Shown here piece by piece: positions 62,278 to 64,000 of a DNA stretch of 64,000 nucleotides (positions are counted from its first letter, which is position 1; each line of letters begins with the position of its first letter). The notes under the pieces were generated by a model. The model searched no databases. It worked only from the letters and a program-made list of their open reading frames with translations, and was not told the origin of the DNA. The position numbers and the translations under genes were made by a program. The stretch is from Verrucomicrobiota bacterium (lineage in GTDB: Bacteria > Verrucomicrobiota > Verrucomicrobiia > Limisphaerales > VHDF01): assembly GCA_016871495.1 (NCBI GenBank), contig VHDF01000007.1, forward strand, positions 24,218 through 88,217. Direction: 5' to 3'.

Positions 62278-63237
62278 TCAGGCCGCGGCCTCCGCGGTCC
62301 CGAATCGTTTCAAGTAGTCCGCATAAGCATCCCGCACGCCCTCTTCGAGTTCAAAGCGTGGCTTCCAGCCCAGGGCGAACATGCGCGAGCTGTCCATGAG
62401 TTTGCGCGGTGTTCCGTCCGGCTTCGAGGCGTCCCATTCGATCCGGCCTCGAAATCCAATTACTCGGGCCACCAACTCGGATAGCTCCTTGATGGTCACA
62501 TCCGTCCCGCTGCCCACATTGATGAAAATCTCCTCGCTGTAAACCTCGAGAATCCGCACGCACGCTTCCGCCAGGTCGTCCGCGTGCAAGAATTCCCGTC
62601 GCGGCGATCCGGTGCCCCAACACGACACCACGTCCCGTCCGCTCCTCTGGGCCTCGTGAAATTTCCGAATCAGCGCCGGCAAGACATGGGAATGCTGCAG
62701 ATCGTAATTGTCGTTGGGACCGTAAAGATTCGTCGGCATGGCGCTGACGAAATCACACCCATATTGGCGCCGATAGGCTTGACAGAGCTTGATGCCCGCA
62801 ATCTTCGCCACCGCGTACCACTCGTTGGTGGGCTCCAAAGCGCCGGTCAGCAAGTACTCTTCGCGCATCGGCTGGGGAGCATGCTTCGGGTAAATGCACG
62901 ACGACCCCAAAAACAGGAGCTTGCGAACGTCGGCACGATGCGCGTTCGCGATCAAATTGTTTTGAATCTCAAGGTTGTGCAACAGGAAGTCCACCGGCAG
63001 CGTCCGGTTCGCCTCGATGCCCCCGACCTTGGCCGCCGCCACCACCACGTATTCCGGACGCTCCCGATCGAAAAACGCCTTGACGGAGCTCGCGTCGCGC
63101 AAATCAAGTTCGGCCCGGGTTTTCCCGATCAAGGCCCGGCAGCCGCGACGCTCCAAGGCGCGCCAAATCGCGCTTCCCACCATGCCGCGATGCCCCGCCA
63201 CGAAAATCCTCGTGTCACGATCGATGACGGGGGTCAT
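62278..63237 (-). CDS. fcl: GDP-L-fucose synthase
   Basis: 319 residues of the extended SDR type. It makes GDP-L-fucose from GDP-4-keto-6-deoxymannose by epimerisation and reduction. Motifs are GHRGMVGSAIWRAL (NADP binding), GSSCIYPKHAPQPM (catalytic Ser), NEWYAVAKIAGIKLCQAY (YxxxK), and YGPNDNYD. The start ATG overlaps the TGA of the PhoH gene (ATGA at 63234..63237). No gmd gene is in the window. Confidence 0.94.
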   Translation of the reverse strand: MTPVIDRDTRIFVAGHRGMVGSAIWRALERRGCRALIGKTRAELDLRDASSVKAFFDRERPEYVVVAAAKVGGIEANRTLPVDFLLHNLEIQNNLIANAHRADVRKLLFLGSSCIYPKHAPQPMREEYLLTGALEPTNEWYAVAKIAGIKLCQAYRRQYGCDFVSAMPTNLYGPNDNYDLQHSHVLPALIRKFHEAQRSGRDVVSCWGTGSPRREFLHADDLAEACVRILEVYSEEIFINVGSGTDVTIKELSELVARVIGFRGRIEWDASKPDGTPRKLMDSSRMFALGWKPRFELEEGVRDAYADYLKRFGTAEAAA

Positions 63238-64000
63238 AGCACGTTCGCCGCCAGTTCCGCCAGTTCCGACCGTTCACCCTTCTGCAACTCCACATGCGCC
63301 GACAGCGCGTAGGGCCGGAACCGGCTGATGATGTAATTGAATCCGTTGGACGACGAATCCACATAAGGATTGTCGATTTGATAGGGATCGCCCGTGAACA
63401 CGATTTTCGTCCCCTGGCCCACGCGCGTAATGATCGTCTTGACCTCGAGAGGTGTCAGATTCTGCGCCTCGTCGATGATAATGAATTGATGGGCGATGCT
63501 GCGCCCGCGGATGTAGCTCAACGCCTCCACCACGATCGACCCTGAACGCATCAAGTCCTGGTTCCGACCGTGGCCGCTGCCCATGTTCAAATCCTCGAGA
63601 TGCTCCAGCGCGTCGTGAATCGGCTGCATCCACGGCGCCAGCTTCTCTTCCAGCGATCCCGGCAAGAACCCCAGTTCCTTGCCCATCGAAATGGTCGGAC
63701 GCGCCACCACCAACCGCCGGAACTCCCGGTCCTGCACCGTGCGTTTCAATCCGGCGGCCATGGCAATCAGCGTCTTCCCGGTGCCCGCCTTGCCCATCAA
63801 AGTCACCAGTTTGACCCGGTCGTCCAGCAAGGCGTCGAACGCGAAATGTTGCTCCCGGTTCCGCGGCCGAATGCCCCAAACTCCATCCCGCGAATCATGA
63901 ATGGGAACCAGTTTCTTGCCCGCCGCGTCCACCTTGCACAAGACCGCCTTCTTCGGCGACGCGGCATCCACCAGGCTGCAATACTCGTTGGGGTGATGGA
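63234..64000 (-). CDS. PhoH-family ATPase, cut by the window end
   Basis: The C-terminal part (at least 255 residues) of a PhoH-like protein; the frame stays open to base 64000, where the reading is HHPNEYCSLVDAASPKK, so the N-terminus (probably a PIN domain) lies outside. Walker A is GKAGTGKT, and IIIDEAQNLTPLEVKTIITRVGQGTKIVFTGDPYQIDNPYVD is the Walker B and PhoH block. The family comprises RNA-associated ATPases, often fused to a PIN nuclease. It is translationally coupled to fcl by a four-base overlap. Confidence 0.9.
   Translation of the reverse strand, partial: HHPNEYCSLVDAASPKKAVLCKVDAAGKKLVPIHDSRDGVWGIRPRNREQHFAFDALLDDRVKLVTLMGKAGTGKTLIAMAAGLKRTVQDREFRRLVVARPTISMGKELGFLPGSLEEKLAPWMQPIHDALEHLEDLNMGSGHGRNQDLMRSGSIVVEALSYIRGRSIAHQFIIIDEAQNLTPLEVKTIITRVGQGTKIVFTGDPYQIDNPYVDSSSNGFNYIISRFRPYALSAHVELQKGERSELAELAANVL

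Overview
The window is GC-rich chromosomal DNA of a free-living Gram-negative bacterium, most likely a verrucomicrobium of the Pedosphaera/Limisphaerales type. Four features point there: two secreted PVC-type dehydrogenase/cytochrome c proteins with single CxxCH sites, a type II pseudopilin with the H-X9-DG motif, TAT-exported Gfo/Idh/MocA oxidoreductases and sugar isomerases, and a 3,076-residue secreted protein built of lamin-tail and CotH domains. The assignment comes from gene content only; there is no rRNA or tRNA in the window.

Layout. 0.1-6 kb: two ABC-2 permeases, aroB, an M3 peptidase and a secreted protein, all on the minus strand. 6-9.5 kb: a repeat-rich block holding a short selenoprotein W-like gene with an in-frame UGA, enolase and a RibD-type reductase. 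9.6-13 kb: coaD, yceD, rpmF, plsX and fabH, the usual lipid-initiation cluster. 13-25 kb: a dehydrogenase/HEAT/cytochrome protein, a Gfo/Idh protein, miaB, a membrane protein, a family 9 glycosyltransferase, and a ceramidase-like enzyme coupled to a second cytochrome dehydrogenase. 25-37 kb: an APC permease with a universal-stress domain, a lipoprotein glycosidase-like gene, an O-antigen ligase-like gene, an Mla lipid-transport operon and a membrane spermidine-synthase-like protein. 37-44 kb: UvrD/PcrA helicase, a TAT sugar isomerase, a repeat array and a Gfo/Idh gene. 44-57 kb: the giant LTD/CotH protein and an aldehyde dehydrogenase/glutamine synthetase-like pair. 57-64 kb: a pseudopilin with its own promoter and terminator, a Gfo/Idh-SDR pair, a UbiA-family enzyme (possibly EboC), an EboE-like protein, GDP-fucose synthase and a PhoH-family ATPase cut by the window end.

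The most notable gene is selW-like (6209..6454, minus). Its UGA falls exactly at the Sec position of the CxxU motif and is followed 16 nt later by a perfect 5-bp hairpin whose GGUCU loop matches the apical loop of the E. coli fdhF SECIS. ORF calling misses it.

The second theme is the intergenic DNA. At least seven small repeat families (called A to G here) fill the gaps. Family D (130 bp) has 16-bp terminal inverted repeats and three identical copies, two of them flanked by perfect 10-bp direct repeats, so it looks like a recently mobile non-autonomous element. Family A (136 bp, three copies) has terminal inverted repeats and nested hairpins. Family C has a 13-bp flanking direct repeat at one copy. 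No transposase is encoded in the window.
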